Origin: Chrysomallon squamiferum
Lineage: Eukaryota > Mollusca > Gastropoda > Neomphalida > Peltospiridae
Direction of reading: 5' to 3'
DNA length: 20,000 nucleotides
Assembly: GCA_012295275.1 (NCBI GenBank)
Contig: CM022678.1
Location: 9,277,975-9,297,974, forward strand
Below the pieces are notes generated by a model. It was not told the DNA's origin. It was given only the letters and a program-made list of their open reading frames with translations, and ran no database searches. This document shows positions 1 through 7,618 of this stretch, one piece after another (position 1 is the first letter of the stretch; each line of letters begins with the position of its first letter). The position numbers and the translations under genes are program-made.

Positions 1-249
1 ATGTATCATTAAGTTCCATTCAAAAGAAAAAAAGAAAAAAGAGAAAGAACACATGACTGAAATAATTTACTTTTCATTTCTAAAAATAAAATACAAGCAG
101 AATAATTTTTCATACAGTAAGAATGATAAAATGAGAAACACAGATATTTACAATCAGACATAGTATTTTCATGTATATCTTCAAATGTCTAACATAAATG
201 ACTTTATGTCCAAAAAAATTATGTTTTTTTTTTTTGTTGTTGTTATAAA

Positions 250-740
250 TAAATTTTAATTATCCCTAATTAGATAATCTTAAATATATTTATACAATGA
301 TTACTCCAAGCAACCCTTGATTTACCCTGATTTAAATATGATAAGGAAAAAAACTGTTGTTTTTGTTTTGTAGTTTTATATAAAAAAAAAATCTAATTAC
401 CCCTAATTACATAATCTTCAATTATATTTAAATTGATTACCCCCAGCAAACCCTTGATTTTCTCCTGATGTAAATAATAAATTAAAAAAAACATGTTGTT
501 CTTGTTTTGATTTTGTTTTTTTATAAAAAATTCTAATTACATAATTTTAAATATATTTATACAATGATTACCCCAGCAAACCCTTGATTTTCCCCTGATT
601 CAAATATACAGAAAAAGGTTTTTTCTTCCTTTTTTTATAAATAATTCTAATTAGCCCTAATTCTAATTACCCCTAATTACATAATCTTCAACTATATTTA
701 CATTGATTACCCCCAGCAAACCCTAGACTTTCCCCTGATT

Positions 741-779
<39 letters not shown>

Positions 780-1035
780 GTTTTGTTGTTTGTTTTGTTT
801 TTTTAATAAAAAATTCTAATTACCCCTAATTACATAATTCTAAATATATTAAACCCTTGAATTTTCCCTGATTTAAATAATATGACAAAGAAAGATAAAA
901 TAAATGTTGTTTTGTTTTTTTATTTAAAAAAAAATATTTTTAATAAAATATTCTAATTACCCTAATTACATAATTTTAAATATATTTACATTGATTATCC
1001 CAGCAAACCTTTCAATTTCCCCGATTTAAATAATA
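250..1035. repeat. Six-copy degenerate tandem repeat, period about 139 bp
   Basis: Six related segments begin near 256, 391, 531, 660, 816 and 952. Each carries the ordered motifs CTAATTACCCCTAATTACAT, then AATATATTTA, then GATTACCCCCAGCAAACCC, then TTGATTTTCCCCTGATTTAA. The segments are joined by variable A/T runs containing TTTTGTT and AAAAAA tracts. The copy at 816 lacks the middle GATTACCCCCAGC part, and the copy at 660 has a doubled CTAATT start. Divergence between copies suggests an old array. No reading frame is kept across copies, so it is non-coding satellite-like DNA. Confidence 0.88.
742..778. repeat. (AAT)n microsatellite
   Basis: About 11 AAT units lie in the spacer between the fourth and fifth copies of the 139-bp repeat. 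Confidence 0.95.
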
Positions 1036-1310
1036 CAAAAATTTGATGATTAAAAAATGTAACACCTCTATGCACTATGACATTAATTTTAGGTTATTTA
1101 GAAAAATGGCATTCCATATCAGTGATGAATCTCTATTCCTCTTTCAGCGATAAAACTTAGAATAACCATGCACACACATCAATGATAAAAACAGTGCAAG
1201 CTGCTATGAAGTACAATGTGTACACTGGATGTTCTGATAATATTGACAATGCAGTCTTTGGAGATCACTGAGGTTTCAAAATTCAAATTAGATTGATTTT
1301 ATGATCTTAC

Positions 1311-1425
1311 AGATTTTCTCTTGAAAGTGTTGAGCTTTCTCTGGACAGGGAAGACTGTGAAATAATAGCATTCTGGTGCTCTAGTTAATCTTTTCTGAGG
1401 CAGCTTGATTCTGTTGTCTAGGATC
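1311..1425 (-). CDS. Possible 3'-terminal exon of the minus-strand EGF-like gene
   Basis: On the minus strand the segment has an acceptor (TATTTTGTTGTAG) before 1425 and a donor-like GTAAGA after 1311. Read in phase 0, which is how the helical exon at 2572-2703 ends, it gives DPRQQNQAASEKIN and then TAG, so it could be a last coding exon. Read from the second base it is open throughout (starting ILDNRIKLPQKR), but that phase does not fit the exon before it. No domain is recognised. The 115-bp length and splice-like borders are the only support. Confidence 0.25.
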
Positions 1426-2571
1426 CTACAACAAAATATAATATTCATTAAGAAACTAAACATAAAATAAAGTGCAAAAGTGGAATTTTTTGTTGTCAGC
1501 TCTAACTGCATTTCACTGTCTTAGCAAGAAGAGTTTTATTTTTTTCCCATACAATATTAATAATAAAAATAATTTATTAAATATATTTAAATTCTTAATT
1601 TCAATCAGTTTAATATTATTTTTTAACTTTGATATAAAAGGATTAAAACAGCAATATATCAGTAAAAGAGCTTATGAAAAATATTTTTTTTAATATATTT
1701 GAATAATTATGTAACTTGGTAAGATTTGATATTCATGCTATCCTTTAGTCCAGTTTAAGATGACTGCCAGGAATATTAAGTAAATAAACATTTTAAACCT
1801 ATATAGTATTACAACAGACAGTAAGAAAATGGTTTTCTAATTCAGATTCTACTTGAAATACTAATATACTTACATGATGAAAATACATTTGAGATTATTC
1901 TGAGAATCTTTAATTAATCTTAACAGTCATTATAGTTACATCATTTATGATAAATTATTCGATTAATTAAAACATTTAATTGTAATATTCTTTCCTGCCA
2001 CTTTAATGTAATTTATTTTTTGCCATTAATGAAATACATTTTGTCTTATAAATAAACCACAATTATCCTAGATAATAGTTACAATAATGATCAGTAAGGA
2101 ATATTTTAAAATGTATTTAAAACAAAAACAACATTACACATGCATGTGATAAAATAAGAAAAGAAGATAAATCTTTCAAGCCAATTTATGCATCTGTACA
2201 ACCTCTCAAATCCACCAAACTTCCATCCATTCCATTATACCAAATTTCAAAATACTGTAAATATCTTTAGCTCTACCAAATGAAGTAATAAATGTTTGTG
2301 TTTCAGTTTAGAGTGAGATATTTATAACAGAAAATTACAAATTTATACAAATGTTCTGTTCACTACTCTGTTAGGCTGGCATGCAAATTATTACAAGGTT
2401 TACACTGATTCTATTAATTTTCAGTTTACAAAAACACAAATATATTTTCATGTATGACGCTTAATTCAGGATAATAGAAAATATTTTGCATAGAATTTTG
2501 TGAAAGACTGAGGAAATATTTAAAACTGAAATAAAATGGAAAGGTTTACAATGACTAATGTATTTAAATAC
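1426..2571. other. AT-rich intron-like DNA, no gene seen
   Basis: Between the two minus-strand exon candidates I see only AT-rich sequence with short accidental open frames. No domain, RNA gene or ordered repeat is evident. Confidence 0.6.
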
Positions 2572-2703
2572 CTGCTGGACAGCACCAAATACTTCAACTC
2601 TACTGGAGACTTGAGCTGCTCTTTGTTCCAAAATGTCAATCTGAGTTTGTATTTTATCAACAATTTCTTGAATATTTTTATCCTTAACAAGCCGATTTAG
2701 TTT
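2572..2703 (-). CDS. Helical, coiled-coil-like exon of an unidentified minus-strand gene
   Basis: The minus strand shows TTTTCAG before 2703 and GTATTT after 2572. The 132-nt segment is exactly 44 codons in phase 0, fully open. It starts KLNRLVKDKNIQEIVDKIQ and continues TQIDILEQRAAQVSSRVEVF, ending AVQQ. The regular hydrophobic spacing (L, V, I, I, I, L) with many charged and Gln residues suggests an amphipathic helix or coiled coil. It lies downstream of the EGF-like exons on the same strand and may belong to the same extracellular or stalk protein. The last EGF-like exon ends in phase 1 while this one starts in phase 0, so either an exon lies between them or the genes differ. I do not recognise a family. 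Confidence 0.5.
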
Positions 2704-2909
2704 CTGAAAATATATCAAGTAGAAAATGATATTTTTATTATTATATTTATTTATTTGTTATATTTTAATACAGAAATGTTAATTTTGGGACTGAGATATT
2801 AATTAACTCATTTCTATGTAATTTTTCAGTTTAAAACATCCATTCTGTTTTCTTAGGTAATTAAAATCACAAAAATATGTACAAAATTCATCAATCATTT
2901 TTATCATTT

Positions 2910-3126
2910 AACTATTTCATAAATAATAAGAAATCCTTTCTAACATATAACTGTTTATTAAATAATAAGAAATCATTTGTAACATATAACTATTTCATAA
3001 ATAATAAGAAATCATTTGTAACATATAACTCTTTCAAAAATAATAAGAAAACATTTGTAACATATAACCATTTCATGAATAATAAGGAATTATTTCTAAC
3101 ATATAACTCTTTATTAAATAAAACAT
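2910..3126. repeat. 39-bp minisatellite, about 5.5 copies
   Basis: Five full units and one partial unit start at 2910, 2949, 2988, 3027, 3066 and 3105. The unit begins AACTATTTCATAAATAATAA and ends ATTTGTAACATAT. Because 39 is a multiple of three, the plus strand stays open across the array with a 13-residue period (YNYFINNKKSFVT). Low complexity and the intronic position on the other strand argue against a real protein. Confidence 0.95.
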
Positions 3127-3196
3127 TATAATTTAAACTTGTTACCACATTTTTAATATTGAGTAATTATCTATTTATTAAGTATACCTTACTCAC

Positions 3197-3365
3197 CTAA
3201 ACATTCATCTGACAAGTTGTGATATCCTGTCTTACACTCAAATGATAGGAGACTGGCAGGTTTTTGCAGTTGCTGTTTGCTTGACATGAAACTGTTGAAA
3301 CACTACATTCATCTCTGTTGTTTTCACATCACACACCACCCAGCCAGCTTTACACTGACAATGGT
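3197..3365 (-). pseudogene. EGF-like exon broken by two single-base indels
   Basis: On the minus strand the acceptor CCCTCTCAG precedes 3365 and the donor GTGAGT follows 3197. The exon begins HCQCKAGWVVCD, the end of one EGF module. It then changes frame and gives RDECSVSTVSCQANSNCKN, the start of a second module. It changes frame again to give ECKTGYHNLSDEC, the end of that module. The first shift sits at a run of four Ts on the plus strand (3321-3324). The second lies where the conserved S-Y-x-C should be (about 3237-3245). The modules keep the Cys-Asn and Cys-x-Cys-x-x-Gly-Tyr spacing of calcium-binding EGF repeats, which usually occur in extracellular matrix or receptor proteins. The shifts could be real decay or assembly errors. 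The exon ends in phase 1, usual for EGF cassettes. Confidence 0.68.
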
Positions 3366-3608
3366 CTGAGAGGGAAAAATAAAATTTAATTTGAAAATAA
3401 ATAAATTAAATTAAAATCAAATTTTTGTGTTAGTATTTATTATAAAACAAAATTTATAAAATTATATTAAAAGTATAATCTAAATCTCATGAAAATTTCT
3501 AATTTTACAGAATAAGTTGCTTCAGATTTCAAAATATAATTATGTTTTTAAAATATTTAAAAATTTATTTTTACATTACTGTATTTTGTGATGAGAAATT
3601 CTGCTTAC

Positions 3609-3740
3609 TAACACATGTTGTCTGGTCATTTTCAAGTTTCTTCCCAGCCAGACAGGAACAAGTGAATCCACTGATTCTGTTAGTACAAGTATCAGTGTAC
3701 TTAGTAATACTGGCATCAGTTGATGTATACTCATTTATAT
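3609..3740 (-). pseudogene. Calcium-binding-type EGF-like exon lacking two cysteines
   Basis: The minus strand has an acceptor ending TTGTGTAG before 3740 and donor GTAAGC after 3609. The exon is 132 nt in phase 1-1, the classical shape of a single EGF module. The frame is open: DINEYTSTDASI, then TDTCTNRISGFTCSCLAG and ENDQTTCV. The DINE start, C-x-N, G-F-x-C-x-C-x-x-G and final Cys fit a calcium-binding EGF repeat. The first two expected cysteines read as Tyr (TAT and TAC), each one G-to-A change from Cys. Losing two of six cysteines should disrupt two disulfides, so the module is probably decayed, unless these are real substitutions in a divergent copy. Confidence 0.7.
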
Positions 3741-3746
3741 CTACAC

Positions 3747-3810
<64 letters not shown>
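3747..3810. repeat. (AAT)n microsatellite abutting an EGF exon acceptor
   Basis: About 21 AAT units run up to within four bases of the minus-strand splice acceptor of the EGF-like exon at 3609-3740. On that strand the intron ends in (ATT)n followed by GTGTAG, so the microsatellite takes the place of the polypyrimidine tract. Confidence 0.96.
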
Positions 3811-3812
<2 letters not shown>

Positions 3813-3933
3813 GTAAAATGCTTATTTCAATATTTGTGAAAACAAGGACTTTTTCATCTGAGACAAGACAGGCAGCCCTTGCACTTTTTGCTTTGGTAGG
3901 TACACTACAGTTCAAAGAAAACAAACTACTAAC

Positions 3934-4036
3934 CTTTCTCATACTTTCTTCAAGTAGTAACCATAGTGATATAAACTGCCTTCAGCTTTATGAGAAATCT
4001 GTTCGCATGTCAAACCCTGACTTCTACATTCTCAGT
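3934..4036 (-). pseudogene. Decayed EGF-like exon with stops and lost cysteines
   Basis: The minus strand has acceptor TTTTGTTTCAG before 4036 and donor GTTAGT after 3934. One frame reads D, stop, then ECRSQGLTCEQISHKAEG, then GYYLKKV and another stop. E-C-x5-C-x3-(C to S)-H-x-x-x-G-S and G-Y-Y-L match an EGF module. The Cys-x-Cys pair before G-Y has been lost with a few codons, the third Cys is Ser, and two stops break the frame. The exon is shorter than its neighbours (103 nt) and no longer keeps phase 1-1. Unlike the indels in the neighbouring exon, these changes cannot be explained by a single miscalled homopolymer, which favours a true pseudogene. Confidence 0.5.
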
Positions 4037-4416
4037 CTGAAACAAAAGTAATTTATTATTTTTAAAATGTTTTTGACTTGTTTCTTTTTTCTTCTTTTTT
4101 TTTAATCAGTTTTTTGTTTACCTCAATTTAATATTAATATAAACAACATTTAAAACAGCATGAGTTCAAAAATTATAATGACTTTATTTTATCATTTAAA
4201 AAATTAAATAAACAAACAATAATTATAGAATTAATTAATGATAGATATAAATCACTGTCTTTTCACTGTTAACTCATTGTTCACTAAACATACCTAATTA
4301 ATAGTAACAAAATTAAAATAATATTAATATTAAAACATTCTCAGGTGGCATTAAGTAATTTATAAAATCTTGTAGTAAACTGAATTATTTGTCCATTATA
4401 CCCAGCATCTGTTTAC
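4037..4416. other. AT-rich intron-like sequence
   Basis: Homopolymer-rich intron-like DNA lies between two minus-strand EGF-like exon candidates. Nothing else is recognised. Confidence 0.6.
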
Positions 4417-4571
4417 AAACATGTTGAGCACATCTCAGTGTCTGAGTCTGTACAAATTTCTCTTAACTGGCAGGACTGGAGAAGTCATGTTTTTCAATGA
4501 ACGCTTCACTACACACATGGTCAAGTGGTATACCTTGGTCTTTTTTCTGGTCAGCAGAAGATTTGTTTATC
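4417..4571 (-). pseudogene. Cysteine-rich exon, probably a decayed EGF-like module
   Basis: The minus strand has a good acceptor (TTTTTCTCTCTACAG) before 4571 and a possible donor GTAAAC after 4417. One frame begins INKSSADQKK and runs through DHVCSEAFIEKHDFSSPAS to a stop. A second frame then gives SCQLREICTDSDTEMCSTC. Together they give five closely spaced cysteines, as expected for an extracellular cysteine-rich module, but they need one frameshift. Membership in the EGF family is suggested mainly by the neighbouring EGF-like exons. The donor position is uncertain. Confidence 0.4.
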
Positions 4572-4627
4572 CTGTAGAGAGAAAAATTACATTTATCATT
4601 GACAAGCCTAATAAATAAATTGCAGTT

Positions 4628-4652
4628 AAAAAAAAAAAAAAAAAAAAAAAAA
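4628..4652. repeat. Poly(A) run
   Basis: An uninterrupted run of 25 A follows TAAATTGCAGTT. It could be the tail of an old short retroposed sequence, but I see no element body or target-site duplication. Confidence 0.9.
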
Positions 4653-4928
4653 CGTTATAAAATTTATCACATATAATTTCGAAACAAAAAGAAATTAAAA
4701 AAATATTTAAAAGTTACCGAAAATATTAAAATTATAAATTATTAAGTCAGAATGTTTGAGAATTAATTGCGACCAAAGTTCCGTTTCGGCGATTGGGATG
4801 GTAAAATGGTTATGGGGAAGTCGCCTTTTTCTCTATAAGATATAACACAAGAGTCAGTATTAATCTCAAATATTTATTTCATACAAAAGGTTTGCTAGTA
4901 GTTCGATAAAGTGGACTTATCGGCTTAC

Positions 4929-5070
4929 CTGAATTTGCCAACATCGGTTTATAACACTAACTTTCTCGACCGGATAGGTATGGCGCTAACTTTAGTCTTG
5001 ATAAACAAAACCACGAGTCTCGCTGACCCAGTATCGGAAAAGTGATCGGGACCGTTCGGATCATCTCGGT
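4929..5070 (-). other. Candidate first exon of the minus-strand gene
   Basis: The exon end is set by the donor AATTCAG then GTAAGC. The start near 5070 is inferred as about 30 nt below the TATA-like site at 5099-5106 and is approximate. An ATG at 4944 gives MLANS before the donor, with phase 1. Upstream ATGs give short frames that stop inside the exon (MIRTVPITFPIL and so on), which would act as upstream ORFs. Joining MLANS in phase 1 to the exon ending at 4571 meets a stop at once. The first exon is therefore non-coding, skips that exon, or the gene is broken. Confidence 0.3.
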
Positions 5071-5098
5071 CGAATAGACGGAGACATTCGAGTCCTCT

Positions 5099-5106
5099 GT
5101 ATATAT
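5099..5106 (-). promoter_or_regulatory. TATA-like box, minus strand
   Basis: The minus strand reads GGATATATAC inside the CpG-rich block, about 30 nt upstream of the proposed first exon. In such an AT-rich genome the motif alone is weak evidence. Its position at the edge of the CpG-rich block is what makes it worth marking. Confidence 0.25.
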
Positions 5107-5120
5107 CCAACAGAATCCGT

Positions 5121-5634
5121 TCTTCTCAGAAAAAGGCCTGGTAGCAAAAAATATTAATAATAATTAAAAAATAATAATAATTAAATAAAATACAATCATA
5201 TATCTGTTTCATTTAAACTTTAATTTTTAACTATGAGGAAGTGTTTTTATTTTGTGGTGGTGGTTTCGGGGGTGGGGGGGTTCCTTGTTTTTTAAGAATA
5301 GTTATGACTGCTTTTTATCCCGTTTTTATTTTATTTTTTTGTGTTGCATTTTTGTTTTTTAAGTTAACTTTATTTTATTTTATTTTATTAATTTACTTTA
5401 TTTTTTATTTATTTATTTAAAACAATTCTTTTTTGTTTCTTAAAAATTATTATCGCAATTATTTATTTATTAATATTAATAATATTTATAATTATTATGG
5501 ATATTTTTCTTAATTTCATTTTTAGCTCAGAAATGAATACAGAATAAATTTCTACAAATTTTATAATAATTTTTGTGAGAATAAACAAATTAATGACTTC
5601 TTAAATACTAAATAAAATTAGGTTAAGGCCAGGC
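5121..5634. other. AT-rich spacer between two CpG-rich blocks
   Basis: No exon is recognised. It contains a (TTTTA)n-like tract near 5369-5391, several TTATTTAT runs and the G-rich tract at 5254-5280. It separates the proposed divergent first exons. Confidence 0.6.
5254..5280 (+). promoter_or_regulatory. G-rich tract with quadruplex potential
   Basis: The sequence is GTGGTGGTGG followed by TTTC, then runs of five and seven G separated by one T. It is the most G-rich run I noticed in the window and lies in the middle of the proposed bidirectional promoter spacer. It could fold as a quadruplex, if GG runs or split long runs are used, or bind GC-box-type factors. Function is inference. Confidence 0.35.
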
Positions 5635-5895
5635 TAGTCTCGATAAACCACGATGTTTCGAACATAAACGGATTCGAATGTATGCTACGCTTTTCAAACC
5701 AGTATGAACTGATGTTTGACAGCCAGTTTATTTTTGTTTTTAATTCGGTAACATTTTACTTGTTGATTATTCAATTTAATAGAATTTTGGAAATATTTCA
5801 CGAAAATCCAAATGGATTGGGATGTTGTATGTTTGTGTGATTCCAAGCGTGAATCGAATGCGGATTATGCGCAGATTTTCAGCCATGGAACGAGG
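5635..5895 (+). promoter_or_regulatory. Second CpG-rich block, likely 5' end of a plus-strand gene
   Basis: About 13 CpG occur in 260 bp, in contrast to the CpG-poor surroundings. The block ends with a plausible first coding exon and donor (5812-5894). Together with the block at 4760-5120 it has the layout of a divergent promoter, with genes leaving in both directions. Confidence 0.45.
5812..5894 (+). CDS. Candidate first coding exon of an unidentified plus-strand gene
   Basis: The ATG at 5812 opens a frame beginning MDWDVVCLCDSKRES and continuing NADYAQIFSHGT up to a donor AG|GTGAAC, ending in phase 2. The ATG lies in a CpG-rich block and is followed by G. The next candidate exon (6792) starts with the single base needed to complete an Arg codon and continues open, so the phases agree. 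There is no signal peptide in these 27 residues, which is awkward if the later hydrophobic exon is a membrane segment. No homologue is recognised. Confidence 0.35.
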
Positions 5896-5961
5896 TGAAC
5901 ATGATCATGATGTAATGTGCATCACTGTATGTGTGAAAGAAGCAGAAAGAGAGGTGTTCAC

Positions 5962-6092
5962 CGTATAAACTATAATCGTATTGTCATCACTGGTTGATGA
6001 GATTGTAAAGTTGACTGTGCTTTGACAAACATATGAATCAGTTGTGTCCTTTAACTGGAAGAATGAGTTGTTATTGTTATGTGTGGTTCTGA
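5962..6092 (-). CDS. Possible minus-strand exon with a LAMP-like segment
   Basis: On the minus strand, CCCTGTTTCTGCAG precedes 6092 and a GTGAAC donor follows 5962. The frame is open: TTHNNNNSFFQLKDTTDSYV, then CQSTVNFTISSTSDD. The order F-x-L, then S-Y-x-C, then alternating hydrophobic and Thr/Ser residues recalls the S-Y-x-C part of LAMP-type luminal domains. The match is short and from memory of the family pattern, so it is only a suggestion. The frame could also continue without splicing to a stop at 5905. It lies inside the first intron of the plus-strand candidate gene. Confidence 0.25.
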
Positions 6093-6114
6093 CTGCAGAA
6101 ACAGGGCTTACCAT

Positions 6115-6791
6115 TGTAGATGCAGATCATAGTGTACATTCACACAGTCTGATCAGAGTGTGCAGTGTTTAAGTAGCTTACAAAGACCTCAAGCTGCATG
6201 ATGAGGTACAGGAGTGTACTGAAGAAACTGGATCAAGGCTTGTCACAAAGACCATAAACCCCATTTCTGTAGTAAAAGTCACAAATAAGATTAAGACTGA
6301 GACACAAATATTGTTATATTCAGAATGTTGATATGTTTTAAATATTCTTACTTGGCTTAGTTCATAACTTGATAATTGATTTATTTTGCATTGTAGTTAT
6401 GATTATTCATGATGCATCCATTATATGCAAATAATCTGAACTAGATTTTCAACGGGTTGTGTAAGAAATTTCCACAATGAAAATTTATTATAGATATTAA
6501 ATAATATATGTATTTATTCAGTTACACAGGATTATAATTTTCTGATCTGTTTCTGTAATATGAAAATAAAGTAATGTTTGATCTCTAAAATTTCAAATAA
6601 TAGAGAGATAACTGTCTTATATTCAGGAAATTTTATATATTTTTTATTGTTAAAAGTTTTATTTAAATATTTAATGTAGAGAAATATATAATTAGCTAAA
6701 AGTTTTTAACTATAACCATTTATTGTATTTTTATGCATGTATTTTGTTATATGCTTAAACAACTCAGTTTTTTCTATGTTCATTGTTTCAG
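6115..6791. other. AT-rich intron-like DNA
   Basis: This would be intron 1 of the plus-strand candidate gene. The first 150 bp are less AT-rich (CACACAGTCTGATCAGAG and so on) but hold no clear frame. The rest is AT-rich without recognised features. Confidence 0.5.
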
Positions 6792-6890
6792 AAACTGTGA
6801 CTACTTGTTACTGAAAGTTGAAATCCTTCTTCAGCATTTTGATCTGCTGTTGGTGATGTGATGTCACCTGCATTTTCACTGGATTCAGAG
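6792..6890 (+). CDS. Candidate exon 2 of the plus-strand gene, one-base frameshift
   Basis: It lies between TTCATTGTTTCAG and GTTAGT. After the one base that completes the split Arg codon it reads NCDYLLLKVEILLQHFDLLL. The frame then meets TGA at 6859-6861. Dropping one base at 6856-6857 gives CDVTCIFTGFR and ends in phase 1, which joins exactly to the next exon (split Asp codon, then ANFVLSRTCEDYL). The need for an indel weakens the call. An alternative third frame, VGDVMSPAFSLDSE, ends in phase 0 and does not fit the next exon. Confidence 0.35.
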
Positions 6891-7045
6891 GTTAGTTGTT
6901 TTTGTTTTTTATTTAGTTTATAAGAATGACAATCCTTAAGTATTACAGATATATGGTTTATTTTAATTATAAATTTTAGTTATAAAATTTAGCTTCAAAG
7001 AATGATCAGATACAATTTTCTTTTTCTGCTTTGTTTTTTTCATAG

Positions 7046-7148
7046 ATGCCAATTTTGTTTTATCAAGAACCTGTGAGGATTATCTGAAAAACAGCTGAAA
7101 CCACTTTCCTCTGGGATGTAGCTAAAGTTTTATTTCTCTGTAACATTT
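7046..7148 (+). CDS. Candidate exon 3 of the plus-strand gene, homopolymer frameshift
   Basis: The acceptor TTTTTTTCATAG precedes 7046 and a good donor GTAAGG follows 7148. The first frame gives ANFVLSRTCEDYLKN and then a stop. Removing one A from the run of five at 7087-7091 gives a continuous reading through AETTFLWDVAKVLFLCNI. The corrected exon runs phase 1 to phase 1, matching the next exon, which supplies TT to complete a Phe codon. Without a donor the shifted frame stays open to a TGA about 100 nt further. No domain is recognised. Confidence 0.35.
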
Positions 7149-7491
7149 GTAAGGAATTTAATGTATTTATGCAATATTTAAGTAGCCTAAAATTGTCAAG
7201 GATTGGGAAAAATAATGAAGAATGAAAAGATAAAATCTTGAAAAAATCTTTATTATTAGACAGGGTCCTTCGATAAATGGATTATTTATTTTTTTATTTA
7301 TGATTCAGTTTATTGTTTTTCTTGTTACTGACATCATTATTACCATTAGTATAATTTATTCATCATTATTGTTATTTTTATTTTGTTATTGTTATTATTA
7401 TAAACATTTGTTTTATGGCTTCTGTGATGATGGCTAAATGTGATTATTTTTTAAATTTCAGTATATCACATATTTTTGTTATTTCACACAG

Positions 7492-7618
7492 TTTTCTGGT
7501 GTGAGACACTACAAGTCTACCTGACTGTGAAGATTTCTGGTGAAACATTGGCTGACTACAATCTGAACAAACTGGAGGAAGGATCCCAGCTCTGTTATAA
7601 AATCTTCATTTACATCAG
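7492..7618 (+). CDS. Candidate exon 4, possibly FN3-like beta-strand region
   Basis: The acceptor TTATTTCACACAG and donor GTACTG flank a fully open frame of 41 codons. It starts FWCETLQVYLTVKISGETLA and continues DYNLNKLEEGSQLCYKIFIY. The last part resembles the end of a fibronectin type III fold (an L-x-x-L-x-x-G-x-x-Y/C-x-h-x-h pattern), as found in many receptor ectodomains. This is a pattern impression, not a match to a named family. Phases are 1 at the start and 2 at the end, agreeing with the candidates at 7046 and 12944. Confidence 0.4.

Larger units (their letters stand above)
4760..5120 (-). promoter_or_regulatory. CpG-rich island, likely 5' end of the minus-strand gene
   Basis: I count about 22 CpG dinucleotides between 4769 and 5119, against a handful per kb in most of the window. 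Composition is also clearly less AT-rich than the flanks. The block lies at the 5' side of the minus-strand EGF-like exons and ends in a good minus-strand donor (CAG then GTAAGC at 4928-4923). An unmethylated promoter with a first exon is the simplest reading. A fragment of an unrecognised mobile element is the main alternative. Confidence 0.5.

Noticed and set aside
1472-1693. 73-codon plus-strand frame rich in Phe, Leu, Ile and Asn
   Set aside because: Pure AT-rich composition with no domain and no splice context.
2877-3131. 84-codon plus-strand open frame with a 13-residue period
   Set aside because: It is the 39-bp minisatellite read in frame; the period is a multiple of three and the product is low-complexity.
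3571-3942. 123-codon minus-strand frame with a long Tyr run
   Set aside because: The Tyr run is translation of the (AAT)n intron end; only the EGF-like part from 3740 to 3609 is likely exon.
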